Below are positions 16,473 through 25,099 of a stretch of 64,000 nt of DNA, piece by piece. Each line of letters begins with the position of its first letter. Within the stretch, counting starts at the first letter, position 1. The notes beneath the pieces are model-generated. The model saw nothing but the letters and a program-made list of their open reading frames with translations, was not told the origin of the DNA and did no database searches. Position numbers and translations under genes: made by a program. This DNA comes from JANJUO01 sp942492935. Its GTDB lineage: Bacteria; Bacteroidota; Ignavibacteria; Kapaibacteriales; UBA2268. Location: contig OW818654.1 in NCBI GenBank assembly GCA_942492935.1, forward strand, positions 620,001 through 684,000, read 5' to 3'.

Positions 16473-18662
16473 ATGATAAATTCAAGTTTTTCTTTCTCTG
16501 ATTTAATCACAGGTTATGTGAAATCATTTGATTTCGATACAAATATTTTTGTATTAACTACAAGTGATGGCAGAGATTTTAATTGTTTAATTACTGACAC
16601 AACTTATGCAGAGTTGGTTCGTAATCTTGGCGAAGGATTCAAAGATTGTACAAGCAATCTTAGAGATATGCTTGCACCAGGAAGATTTTTGTTTGCTTAT
16701 GGAATTTTTTATCCAGAAAATGGAGCCCCATTTGAAGCAAAACATATTATCTTTTCAGGTATAAATGAGAATGAATTTGTGTTTGAAAAACAAGATTGGT
16801 GGATAAAGCAAATCGAACAACTCGCCAATTTCTATATTAAAGCACAATTTGGCGATAAGGAAATAGATTTCAAAAATTACACTACGATGCTTGATTTATA
16901 CGGAAATAAAGTTGGTAATTCACGTCAAGAAACTGATACAATTTCCAGATTAATTTATGGCTTTGCTTCAGCATTTTTATTGACAGGAAATGATAAATAT
17001 CTTGAAGTAGCCGAAAAAGGTACTGAATATTTACGTGACCATTTTAGAGCAGTTGATGAATCTGAACAAATTTGCTATTGGTATCACGCAGTTGATTTTA
17101 GTGAATCTCACGGCAAAAAAATTCTATCTTCAGATATGCCTGAAGTAGCTGGTATGAGACGTGGAGATGCACATAGTGTTAGAGAAAGAAAATTATTATC
17201 ATCAGAATTTGGTGATGATTATGATGCAATTCCAGCTTATGAGCAAATTTATGCCTTAGCAGGTCCAACTCAAACCTATAGAATCACAGGCGACTCTGCA
17301 ATCAGAAAAGATATTGACTATACAATTAATTTATTCCAAAGATATTTTAAAGATTATGAATTAGGTGGATATTATTCACATATCGACCCTATTACTTTTA
17401 GCGGTAGAAGTGCTTCTTTAGGTAGAAACAGAGCCAGAAAAAATTGGAATTCAGTTGGCGACCACGCACCAGCTTATTTGATAAATTTAGTACTTGCAAC
17501 AGGTGAAAAAGAACATATCGATATGCTTGTTGATACAGCAGATACAATCACAGAGCATTTTCAAGATTATGAACACAATGCATTTATTCAAGAAAAATTC
17601 CATGAAGATTGGTCACACGATAGACAATGGGGCTGGCAACAAAACAGAGGAGTTGTTGGACATAACTTGAAAATCGCATGGAATTTAATGAGAATGGTCA
17701 ATGTTAATAATAGCGAAAGTTACGTTGAATTTTCAAAGAAAATTGCCGAACTTATGCCAGAGCACGGCTATGATAAGCAAAGAGCGGGTTGGTATGATGT
17801 TGTTGAAAGAGAATTAAAACAAGGTGAAACAACTCACAGATATGTTTGGCATGACAGAAAAGCATGGTGGCAACAAGAGCAAGGAATACTTGCATATTTG
17901 ATTTTATACGGAACATTAAAAAATCCAGAATATTTGAAATATGCAAGAGAGTCATCTGCATTTTATAACGCATTTTTCCTTGACAATGATTCTGGAGCTG
18001 TTTATTTCAATGTATTGGCAAATGGTCATCCGTATTTATTGGGAACAGAAAGATACAAAGGCAGCCACTCAATGAGCGGTTATCATTCATTTGAATTATG
18101 CTACTTAGCCGCAGTATATTCAAATTTATTGATTACAAAACAACCATTAGATATGTATTTCAAGCCATATCCAAATTCATTCAAAGACAATATTTTACGT
18201 GTTGCACCTGATTTATTGCCAGATGGTAGTATCAAAATTGAATCTGTAGAAATTAATGGTGAAAACTATACCGATTTTGATGCAACTGCACTCACTGTCA
18301 AAATTCCACAAGCAGATGAAGCCATTAAAATTAAAGTTAGAGTTGTGCCTACAAGCGGGCTTGAGCATTTTACTTGTTCAACAGAATTTTCAAGTAATAA
18401 AGCATCAATCAAATTATCAGGCGAACTCGATTCAAGAGCATTACCAGCTTTAAGAGCAGAATTGAGTAAAGTATTAAATATGGAATTATTAGAATTAGAT
18501 TTATCTAAACTTACATTCATTTCACCTGATGCTGTAAGAGCAATTATTTGGGCAAAACAAAAAATGTCCATTGACGAAGAAATTGTTGTTAAAGGTGCAA
18601 GTGGTCAAGTAAAAGACTACCTCGACAAAGATGAATTTTCAGAAGAAATTATTTTTGCATAA
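16473..18662 (+). CDS. N-acylglucosamine 2-epimerase-like protein with C-terminal STAS domain
   Basis: The 729-residue protein has three parts. Residues about 1-115 form a strand-rich N-terminal domain. About 115-570 is an alpha/alpha-barrel of the AGE/cellobiose-epimerase type with 'HDRQWGWQQNRGVVGHNLKIAWNLMR', 'YVWHDRKAWWQQEQGILAYLIL' and 'GSHSMSGYHSFELCYLA', which contain the conserved His residues of that family. About 640-729 is a STAS domain (SIKLSGELDSRALPALRAEL followed by LDLSKLTFISPDAVRAIIWA). STAS domains usually bind partners or nucleotides and regulate sigma factors or transporters; the Ser in the phosphorylation loop position is present (ISPDA). This fusion is unusual. It ends the operon before a strong terminator. 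Confidence 0.8.
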   Translation: MINSSFSFSDLITGYVKSFDFDTNIFVLTTSDGRDFNCLITDTTYAELVRNLGEGFKDCTSNLRDMLAPGRFLFAYGIFYPENGAPFEAKHIIFSGINENEFVFEKQDWWIKQIEQLANFYIKAQFGDKEIDFKNYTTMLDLYGNKVGNSRQETDTISRLIYGFASAFLLTGNDKYLEVAEKGTEYLRDHFRAVDESEQICYWYHAVDFSESHGKKILSSDMPEVAGMRRGDAHSVRERKLLSSEFGDDYDAIPAYEQIYALAGPTQTYRITGDSAIRKDIDYTINLFQRYFKDYELGGYYSHIDPITFSGRSASLGRNRARKNWNSVGDHAPAYLINLVLATGEKEHIDMLVDTADTITEHFQDYEHNAFIQEKFHEDWSHDRQWGWQQNRGVVGHNLKIAWNLMRMVNVNNSESYVEFSKKIAELMPEHGYDKQRAGWYDVVERELKQGETTHRYVWHDRKAWWQQEQGILAYLILYGTLKNPEYLKYARESSAFYNAFFLDNDSGAVYFNVLANGHPYLLGTERYKGSHSMSGYHSFELCYLAAVYSNLLITKQPLDMYFKPYPNSFKDNILRVAPDLLPDGSIKIESVEINGENYTDFDATALTVKIPQADEAIKIKVRVVPTSGLEHFTCSTEFSSNKASIKLSGELDSRALPALRAELSKVLNMELLELDLSKLTFISPDAVRAIIWAKQKMSIDEEIVVKGASGQVKDYLDKDEFSEEIIFA

Positions 18663-18697
18663 TTTCAATTTTTTCGATTATCGAAATAATCAAACTG

Positions 18698-18729
18698 TGC
18701 CACATTTGAAAAAATGTGGCATTTTTTTT
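18698..18729 (+). terminator. Rho-independent terminator of the 10859-18662 operon
   Basis: TGCCACATTT (18698-18707), a GAAA loop and AAATGTGGCA (18712-18721) form a perfect 10-base-pair stem followed by eight Ts. It begins 36 bases after the last stop codon of the plus-strand operon. Confidence 0.9.
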
Positions 18730-18765
18730 ATCAAATTTGTTGATATGAATTTAATCCTCTTTCAA

Positions 18766-18853
18766 GTGGCTTTAGCCACGTGAAAACTGCAAAGGGCTGA
18801 AGCCCCCTTTGTTGCGTGCTGAATTTGCAACTCGTGGCTTTAGCCACGTGAAA
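18766..18853. repeat. Palindromic GTGGCTTTAGCCAC repeats
   Basis: GTGGCTTTAGCCACGTGAAA occurs at 18766-18785 and 18834-18853, with an additional palindrome GGGCTGAAGCCC near 18793-18804. These are REP-like stem-loops of the sort found dispersed in intergenic DNA of related genomes. No transposase of the RAYT type is visible nearby. Confidence 0.8.
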
Positions 18854-18942
18854 GAAAATTGTAATTTTACTTTATCAACAGATTGTTAAAAGTTACATTT
18901 CAAATACAATTTCTATTGTTTGCAATAAGGTTTAATCTTATT

Positions 18943-19980
18943 TTAAAGTCCATAGATACAGCTTGATGTAGTTTCCAAATCATAAGTATTTATTTGAATA
19001 CCCGTTTTAGGGTTCGCTGTTACAATTTGGTATTTATTATTGAAATACCTAAGCATAATCAATAAATCTTGTCCATCAGAATAAGTGATATATTTGAAAT
19101 CTTTTGCAGTAATTGAACTTACTTTATCTCGTGTTTTGTAATCAAGTCGGAATAAATTAGTTTTTGTAATTACAAATCCCCAATTATATGGAGTTGAAAT
19201 AAATCCAATTGGAACTTGGTCTATTGCTTTAATTGTATTGATACCAATTTCTGCATATTTCAGAATTGTTCTTGTTTCAATATCAATATAAGTTGCAATA
19301 GCAGGTGTTTTTTCCGTTTGCTCATCATTTTTTCCAGCTCCAACCGATATAACAACCGCTTCTAAACCAGTTGGTGTAATACTTAAAAATGAAGGATTTG
19401 GTGGTACACCAATTATCAATTCTTGATTTTTTGTACGTGAATCAATCACTGAAACTGATGAACTTGCTTGATTTGCAACATAAATTTGATTTCCTGAGGA
19501 AGCAATACTAACAGGATTATTATCTGTATTAATAGTTTTGGCAATTAAAAATGTAGTAATATCTACCAAAACAACTGAATTTGAATTTTTGAATGAAATA
19601 TAAGCGTCAGTAGCATTAGGAAAGGTAACACCAGTCGGCTGAAGTTGGTCAGTAGAAAAATCAAAAATAGCAACTTTAGAAAAATCGCTTTTTTTGATTA
19701 CAAATACTTTATTCTCCTTTGTTGCAAAAACATATAAATTATTTCTAAATTCAGTAATATTTGTAATTGGATATTTTAGTGTAATTCCTAATTTTTCGGC
19801 AAAAATATCATTTATAACAATACTATTATCAGGCAATGTTCTTAACTGTAATTTTGGATTGGCATCATCTGTAGCAACTAAAATATTCCAATTATCAGCT
19901 TTAGGGTTTATTACTTTTTCTTCTGAGGAACAAGCAATAGCAATTACTACTAATGTAATCAACAACAACAAATTTTTCAT
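18943..19980 (-). CDS. Lipoprotein with beta-propeller (YVTN-like) repeats
   Basis: The ATG at 19980 begins a signal peptide with lipobox (VIAIACSSE), so the 345-residue protein should be lipid-anchored. The body has repeating units of the surface/YVTN propeller kind, for example 'DAYISFKNSNSVVLVDITTF', 'GNQIYVANQASSSVSVIDSR' and 'PNPSFLSITPTGLEAVVISV'. Such proteins are envelope-associated and often bind partners or ligands; enzymatic activity is not predicted. A gap of 220 bases separates it from the next minus-strand lipoprotein gene. Confidence 0.8.
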   Translation of the reverse strand: MKNLLLLITLVVIAIACSSEEKVINPKADNWNILVATDDANPKLQLRTLPDNSIVINDIFAEKLGITLKYPITNITEFRNNLYVFATKENKVFVIKKSDFSKVAIFDFSTDQLQPTGVTFPNATDAYISFKNSNSVVLVDITTFLIAKTINTDNNPVSIASSGNQIYVANQASSSVSVIDSRTKNQELIIGVPPNPSFLSITPTGLEAVVISVGAGKNDEQTEKTPAIATYIDIETRTILKYAEIGINTIKAIDQVPIGFISTPYNWGFVITKTNLFRLDYKTRDKVSSITAKDFKYITYSDGQDLLIMLRYFNNKYQIVTANPKTGIQINTYDLETTSSCIYGL

Positions 19981-20200
19981 TTCAAACTCCAATTAAAACT
20001 CAATTTATAATCTATCAATAAGAAGTCTATTGATTAATTTTATTTTTTCAATTACTTATTTTTGAAAAAAATATATACAACAAACCAAGTACTATTAAAC
20101 AAAATATTCTAAACGAAAAGGGATAAATAATTATTAATAACTAATAAATGTTTATCAAATTCCGTTTAGAATATTATTTAATCTAATGATTTCTCAGCTA

Positions 20201-20854
20201 CTAAAGTTTTACTTCAAATCTGATAACTACATCAAATCTCGCTTTAATTAATTTAAATTTTTTCTCGTAATAATTGCCATCTGTGCCTTTTACTCCACTA
20301 TATTCAGTTACAATATAATAATACGGCTTATCTTTAAGTGTTTCCGATATTACTTTTGCAACTTCATCTGGAACTTGGATTATGTATTGAGCAGTTCTAT
20401 AGTAATCTCTTATTTGAACATTTTTAAATTCACCAATTACGTAAGAAGGGTAATCAGGGTCTTTCATAAAATCAGTTGAATCTGTGGATTGCTCATTCCA
20501 AGGTTTTATTGGCTTTGCAAATTGCAAAGAATATTTCACATATTCAAATTCCAAATCATCTTTCTTTGGGTCGAATGGAGTTCCGTCTTCATAAATAAGT
20601 GAATCAATCCAATAATTAAACTGAAGTAATTCAGCTTTAACTATCTTATCACGATTATCAGTATATTCTTTATATTCATATAAATTAGAAAAATCTTCGC
20701 TTATTCGGGGGCAAGTTCTATCTAAATACTCAGTATAAAACTTCACAGGTATTTGAAAGCTAAACGAAGAAAAATTGTCCACTGTATCCGTATAACATGA
20801 AAACATCAAAATTACGGGTAATGACAACAATATATATATTAATATTTTTTTCAT
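20201..20854 (-). CDS. Predicted lipoprotein, 217 residues
   Basis: A signal peptide with the lipobox VILMFSC at residue about 20 gives a lipid-anchored protein. The mature part has strands such as 'YYRTAQYIIQVPDEVAKVIS' and 'YYIVTEYSGVKGTDGNYYEK', but no family I can name. It begins 17 bases after the stop of the OmpA-type gene, so the two are almost certainly co-transcribed and may act together at the outer membrane. Confidence 0.7.
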   Translation of the reverse strand: MKKILIYILLSLPVILMFSCYTDTVDNFSSFSFQIPVKFYTEYLDRTCPRISEDFSNLYEYKEYTDNRDKIVKAELLQFNYWIDSLIYEDGTPFDPKKDDLEFEYVKYSLQFAKPIKPWNEQSTDSTDFMKDPDYPSYVIGEFKNVQIRDYYRTAQYIIQVPDEVAKVISETLKDKPYYYIVTEYSGVKGTDGNYYEKKFKLIKARFDVVIRFEVKL

Positions 20855-20871
20855 TTTTTCACCTCTTTAAA

Positions 20872-23220
20872 TTAATTCTTTGGAATTTTAACTTCAACAA
20901 CAACTGTTCTACAATAAAATCTTCCTTCAGGACTATTATTATCATAGATTAACTCCGATTCACCCTTACCAATAATTTCAGCATTTGGTCTATTCAATGC
21001 TTTTGTAGTGGATTTAGCTCTATCAGTTGATAATTTCAGATTATGAGCATCATTACCAATTCTATCTGTATAACCGATTACTTTAATTATCGAATTTTCA
21101 GGAGATTCAGCTTTAATGAAATCAACTATTTTTTGGTTAGCAGTACCAATTGTTGATTTATTAAAATCAAATAATATCAAATTATATATGTTAATAACTG
21201 TATCTCTTGTTAGGTTTTCCTGCTTCTTCTTAACAGTAATATATTCCACTGGAATTGATTTGGTAGGTGTTACTGCTAATTCATTATCACTATCTTTTAA
21301 TTTTAATGAATAATTTAGCTCCTTACCCATTTTTGTTTTCAATGATTCTTCATTCAGCAAACTCCAATCCAAATTTGCAGGTAAGTCTGTTGTGCCAGAG
21401 AAATTCTTAGCAGAACCACCCTCAACGGAAACATTCACATCCCAATTTGCAATATCTTTTCCAGAAATTAAAGTCGGCTTGAATCTAACCGAATTTGGTT
21501 TGATTCTTCTCAAAGTATCATCAATAATTGAAGGAGCTGTAATTTCCCAAATATCAGAAACGATTTCAACTCTGCGATTTTCTTCAATTCCATCAGGGTC
21601 TTTGCTATTAGATGCTTGTTGAGGTAGATTTAATGTTTTTATTTTCATTCTATCAGAAGAAATATTCCAAACACTTGCAAGATAATTTCTTACCGATTCA
21701 GCTCTTTCTTGAGATAATTTTTTATTATTTTTTTCCTTACCAATATTTGAATTACATCCTGTAATTGTAATATTTGCATTTGGATATTGAGTTAGTCTTT
21801 GTCCAAGAATATTCAAAATATGATAGTAATTTTCGAGCGAACTCTGTCCAAGTAAATCATTTTTACTGAATTTAGAAGTTTGCTCAGAAGTTAATAACTT
21901 ATATTTGTCAGGAATTTTTGAGGAATTATCATCAAAAAATACAAAAGGCAACAAAGCCCGCATTTGTCTTGATTGAAACTCTTCAATTAATATCTTAACA
22001 AGTGGTGATTCAATTTCTCCATCTAAACCATAAGCAGTAATATCACCTTCAAGTGGTATCTTTTTCTTTAAAATCGCAGCCATAGCAGGAACAACACTTG
22101 GTTCCATTTTAGGGAAATTATGTGCTATTGGAGGTGGGTCAACAAGTTCTGGAATCGGATATGGTTCAATAATAATTTCAGGTACAGCGTCTGGTTCTGT
22201 AAACCAGAATGTTAGACCAGTACTAACTACCGGTTGAGCTGCATAAGAAACATCTGCATGAAGTTCTAATGGACCTAATCTATATGCCAAACCGCCAGTC
22301 AATCTAAAATTATTGAATGATTCAATATTTAAATTAAATGGTAATGATTCTCTAATTTCTTCATAAGGACTGTCAATATATTTGTCAATAACAGAATCTT
22401 TTGTTCTGTTTGCATTAACAGAACCAGAAAAACTTTCGTATTGAGTACCTGCGTAAAAAGTAAAGCCACTTTCAGAAGTTGAACTAAAATGTACACCAAT
22501 ATTAATACCTGAAACATCAATACCGGGCGACCTGCTCATACTATTATAAGCACCGTGCAATGCAAGAGCCATACCTGATTTTTTATCAAACATATCAAAC
22601 AATTTGTCAATATTTTGATTTAATCCAATCATAAAATAGTTCATATTGACATCTTCAATTGGAAAGAAAAAATATCTAAATCTAAGCTCTGACATAGTTG
22701 GAAGCCCTAATGTTAACTGTATATTAGGAAGACCAGGCATAAAAGAAACATTCTGCCCTTCTATAAATGCAACTGTAGTTTGAGTACTGTCTGGGTCTCT
22801 ATGATTTTGCGGAGCAGCAAATACAGGATTAGAACTTCCGCCATAAATAGTAGGTTCAGATACAAATCCATTAAGATTTCTTTTAAGATTTTTTCCTCTT
22901 AATTCAGCATTATCCACTATAGATGTATTGCCAAAATATTCAGGTAAAGCAGCTTGATAATTAAGATGACTACTTGGAATTATCATCCCCATAATAGAAA
23001 TATCAAGACCAAACGACCAACCTTCTTTATAATTTGCTGTTGTATATAAATTTGTATGCCAGCTTTCACCTATAGTGGTAAAAAATGGCTTCAAATATCC
23101 AGCAGCATTTTCAGAAGTAATCAATTTAAACTCTCTACTCAATTCTAATTCATTTTGTGCGAACAAATTTAAATTAGAAAATATTAGTAGAGCAATCAAA
23201 ATCAGGTAAAGTCTTTTCAT
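20872..23220 (-). CDS. Outer-membrane barrel protein with two OmpA domains
   Basis: The 782-residue protein has a signal peptide (LILIALLIFSNLNLFAQ), a strand-rich N-terminal region (about residues 20-350) like the DUF6588 type of outer-membrane barrel in this phylum, and then two OmpA peptidoglycan-binding domains. The first (about 420-560) has 'NANITITGCNSNIGKEKNNKKLSQERAESV' and 'ENRRVEIV'; the second (about 675-782) has 'LILFDFNKSTIGTANQKIVD', 'IKVIGYTDRIGNDAHNLKLS' and 'RAKSTTKAL'. Both would bind diaminopimelate-containing peptidoglycan. Two such domains separated by a Big-like linker suggest a long, rigid anchor between the outer membrane and the wall. Confidence 0.85.
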   Translation of the reverse strand: MKRLYLILIALLIFSNLNLFAQNELELSREFKLITSENAAGYLKPFFTTIGESWHTNLYTTANYKEGWSFGLDISIMGMIIPSSHLNYQAALPEYFGNTSIVDNAELRGKNLKRNLNGFVSEPTIYGGSSNPVFAAPQNHRDPDSTQTTVAFIEGQNVSFMPGLPNIQLTLGLPTMSELRFRYFFFPIEDVNMNYFMIGLNQNIDKLFDMFDKKSGMALALHGAYNSMSRSPGIDVSGINIGVHFSSTSESGFTFYAGTQYESFSGSVNANRTKDSVIDKYIDSPYEEIRESLPFNLNIESFNNFRLTGGLAYRLGPLELHADVSYAAQPVVSTGLTFWFTEPDAVPEIIIEPYPIPELVDPPPIAHNFPKMEPSVVPAMAAILKKKIPLEGDITAYGLDGEIESPLVKILIEEFQSRQMRALLPFVFFDDNSSKIPDKYKLLTSEQTSKFSKNDLLGQSSLENYYHILNILGQRLTQYPNANITITGCNSNIGKEKNNKKLSQERAESVRNYLASVWNISSDRMKIKTLNLPQQASNSKDPDGIEENRRVEIVSDIWEITAPSIIDDTLRRIKPNSVRFKPTLISGKDIANWDVNVSVEGGSAKNFSGTTDLPANLDWSLLNEESLKTKMGKELNYSLKLKDSDNELAVTPTKSIPVEYITVKKKQENLTRDTVINIYNLILFDFNKSTIGTANQKIVDFIKAESPENSIIKVIGYTDRIGNDAHNLKLSTDRAKSTTKALNRPNAEIIGKGESELIYDNNSPEGRFYCRTVVVEVKIPKN

Positions 23221-24003
23221 AAATATCTCAAAACAATTTACAAATTGGTTTTATTACACACTTCAAAAAAATGCTTTTTTTTTGATAAAAACAAATTACT
23301 TTTTATTAATTTGTGTTTTATTTGGAAAGAATATAAAACGCCAAATTAAAGTCAAAATTTACAATATCTATACATCTATATAAATTTCAATAAATTTAAT
23401 AATTTTTAATAATTGTTTATGGATTGTTATCAAACAGTTTAATATTATTATACTAAGTTGCGTTCAATGACAAAAGATAAAAATCCATAAAAAACCCAGC
23501 GGGAATAAGTGTTTGTCTTCTGTAATACTGAACTTGTTTCGGAATCCAATTCCTCGCCGTCATTCTGAACTTGTTTCAGAATCCATTTTCGTAAGATGCT
23601 GAAAAGAAGAAACCCCACCTAACCTCCCCAAGGGGAGGAATAATATGTAAAGTCCTCCCCTTGGGGAGGATTTAGGAGGGGTTTAAAAATCGTCATTTCT
23701 GAACTTGTTTCAGAATCCATCCTTGAATATCGTCATTCCGAACAACGTGAGAAATCAATCTTCTATTGAGAATCCGCATCAAGTGCGTAATGACACAGTG
23801 ATATTTTATGTCATTTTTGAACTTAGCGAGGAATCTATACCTATTGTTTAATACAATTTATTCCAAATTGAAAAAAGTTTTTTACCTAAATTCCAAAAAT
23901 AAAAAATCATTTGTTTGTTTTAAAAAATATTTGTAATTTTGAAATGAGTTACTTGAGTAAAAAATAATATTTGATTTTTTGAAAAATTTGTTTGTAAGTG
24001 ATG

Positions 24004-24045
24004 TAACTCTTAACTCTTAACTCTTAACTCTTAACTCTTAACTCT
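24004..24045. repeat. Tandem repeat, six copies of TAACTCT
   Basis: Six consecutive exact heptamers cover 42 bases. Perfect short tandem repeats of this kind can expand and contract by slippage. It lies about 260 bases upstream of the gene at 24305, too far to be a promoter spacer. Confidence 0.9.
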
Positions 24046-24147
24046 TTTACTAAATTATTTAGGAGGAGTAAAAAAATATATGTAAAAATAAAAGCCCAAG
24101 ACTCATGACCTTAGGCTTATAAAATCACGTGATTACAATGTTGGCTG

Positions 24148-24215
24148 TTTAAAACCAATTGTTGCAATTTTGCTACCTAACCGGTTGCAAATATAAGCAA
24201 TTAATTGGTTTTAAA
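24148..24215. repeat. Imperfect inverted repeat around a short core
   Basis: TTTAAAACCAATT at 24148-24160 is the exact reverse complement of 24203-24215, with further pairing GTTGC / GCAAT inside. The 42-base core contains a second complementarity (TTGCAATTTTGCTACC and CGGTTGCAA). It could be a hairpin, an operator or an excision scar of a small element. Confidence 0.55.
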
Positions 24216-24304
24216 CAAGATATGTTCTTTTTTTTAGTTTTTTTAGTTTTTGTATTGGTTTAAATTTAATTAATTAATTGTTTATTTTAAAAGGATTTTA
24301 TAAA

Positions 24305-25078
24305 ATGAAAAAAATAATTTTGATTTTAAGTTTGTTCGTAGCTTTCAGCTACATTTCTTTAGCAGTTTGCAAATTACCAGCCGGAGTAACAACTACTCCA
24401 GCTTGGCAAGAAGGTTATCCAAAAATGAAAGTTTATTATGTTGCTGGAGATGATAAATGTTGGGCTGAATATAGCTGGTGCTTTAGAATTCTTCCAAATG
24501 GAGACAAAGAAATTGCATTGGGCGACGTAGTGCTTGGTGATGATTGTTCTTGGTGGGAAGATATTTGGGGTTTATGTGATTGCAAAGATGAATACTATGC
24601 TAAACAGGAACTTATAATGGATTACGCTATTGGAGCTATAGCAGTTACTTATGATAAATTTAATATTGGGGAATTGTCGCCTTGCGATGCAAATGGAAAT
24701 CCACCTGCTAATGCACCGCATGTTTTTAAAGTCTATACAAGCAAATGCAAAACTGTTCCATTTTTTGATTTTGTCGAAAAAGGGGGGCAACAAGTTATTA
24801 AGTCCTGTACTTCATCTGGATACTGCAAGTACGAATATAAATATTGTTATAGGACAGGTACTAATGGTATTGCAACTGCAACTTATTCTAAAACGATTTC
24901 TGAAGGTCAAAGCAGTCAATGCCCTAATAACGAAGAAGTTTACCCAGGGCTTATTAAAGATTGCTATCCAAGTGATTGTTATCCAAATAGATTAATTAAA
25001 AAAATGATTAATATTAATGATGTAAAGGATTATACTACTTCAGAAGATTACTTTATAAGTCCTTTAAATAATTTTTAA
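24305..25078 (+). CDS. Cys-rich secreted protein
   Basis: Starting at the ATG at 24305 (AAGGA box 11 bases upstream) gives 257 residues. A signal peptide (KKIILILSLFVAFSYISLAV) is followed by a mature protein with about 14 Cys residues, several paired (CDC, CTSSGYCKYEYKYC, CYPSDCY), so disulfide bonds are expected outside the cytoplasm. I recognise no domain. It is followed after 21 bases by the T9SS propeller gene, suggesting a common transcript and shared export. Confidence 0.7.
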   Translation: MKKIILILSLFVAFSYISLAVCKLPAGVTTTPAWQEGYPKMKVYYVAGDDKCWAEYSWCFRILPNGDKEIALGDVVLGDDCSWWEDIWGLCDCKDEYYAKQELIMDYAIGAIAVTYDKFNIGELSPCDANGNPPANAPHVFKVYTSKCKTVPFFDFVEKGGQQVIKSCTSSGYCKYEYKYCYRTGTNGIATATYSKTISEGQSSQCPNNEEVYPGLIKDCYPSDCYPNRLIKKMININDVKDYTTSEDYFISPLNNF

Positions 25079-25099
25079 TTTAAATATTTTGGAATTAAA

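Larger units (their letters stand above)
23221..24304. other. Intergenic region with dispersed repeats
   Basis: No gene seen in about 1.1 kb. It contains CATTCTGAACTTGTTTCAGA-type repeats (23526-23548, 23559-23586, 23693-23720), a near-palindromic element at 23610-23684 (CCTCCCCAAGGGGAGG and CCTCCCCTTGGGGAGG joined by a short spacer), six exact tandem copies of TAACTCT at 24004-24045, and a long inverted repeat at 24148-24215. The promoter of the gene at 24305 is probably at 24230-24290, where AT-rich boxes occur. Confidence 0.75.

Noticed and set aside
24004..24215. Short repeats and inverted repeat considered as a CRISPR leader or array.
   Set aside because: The heptamer repeat is directly tandem without spacers, and the inverted repeat occurs only once. 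No cas gene is present.
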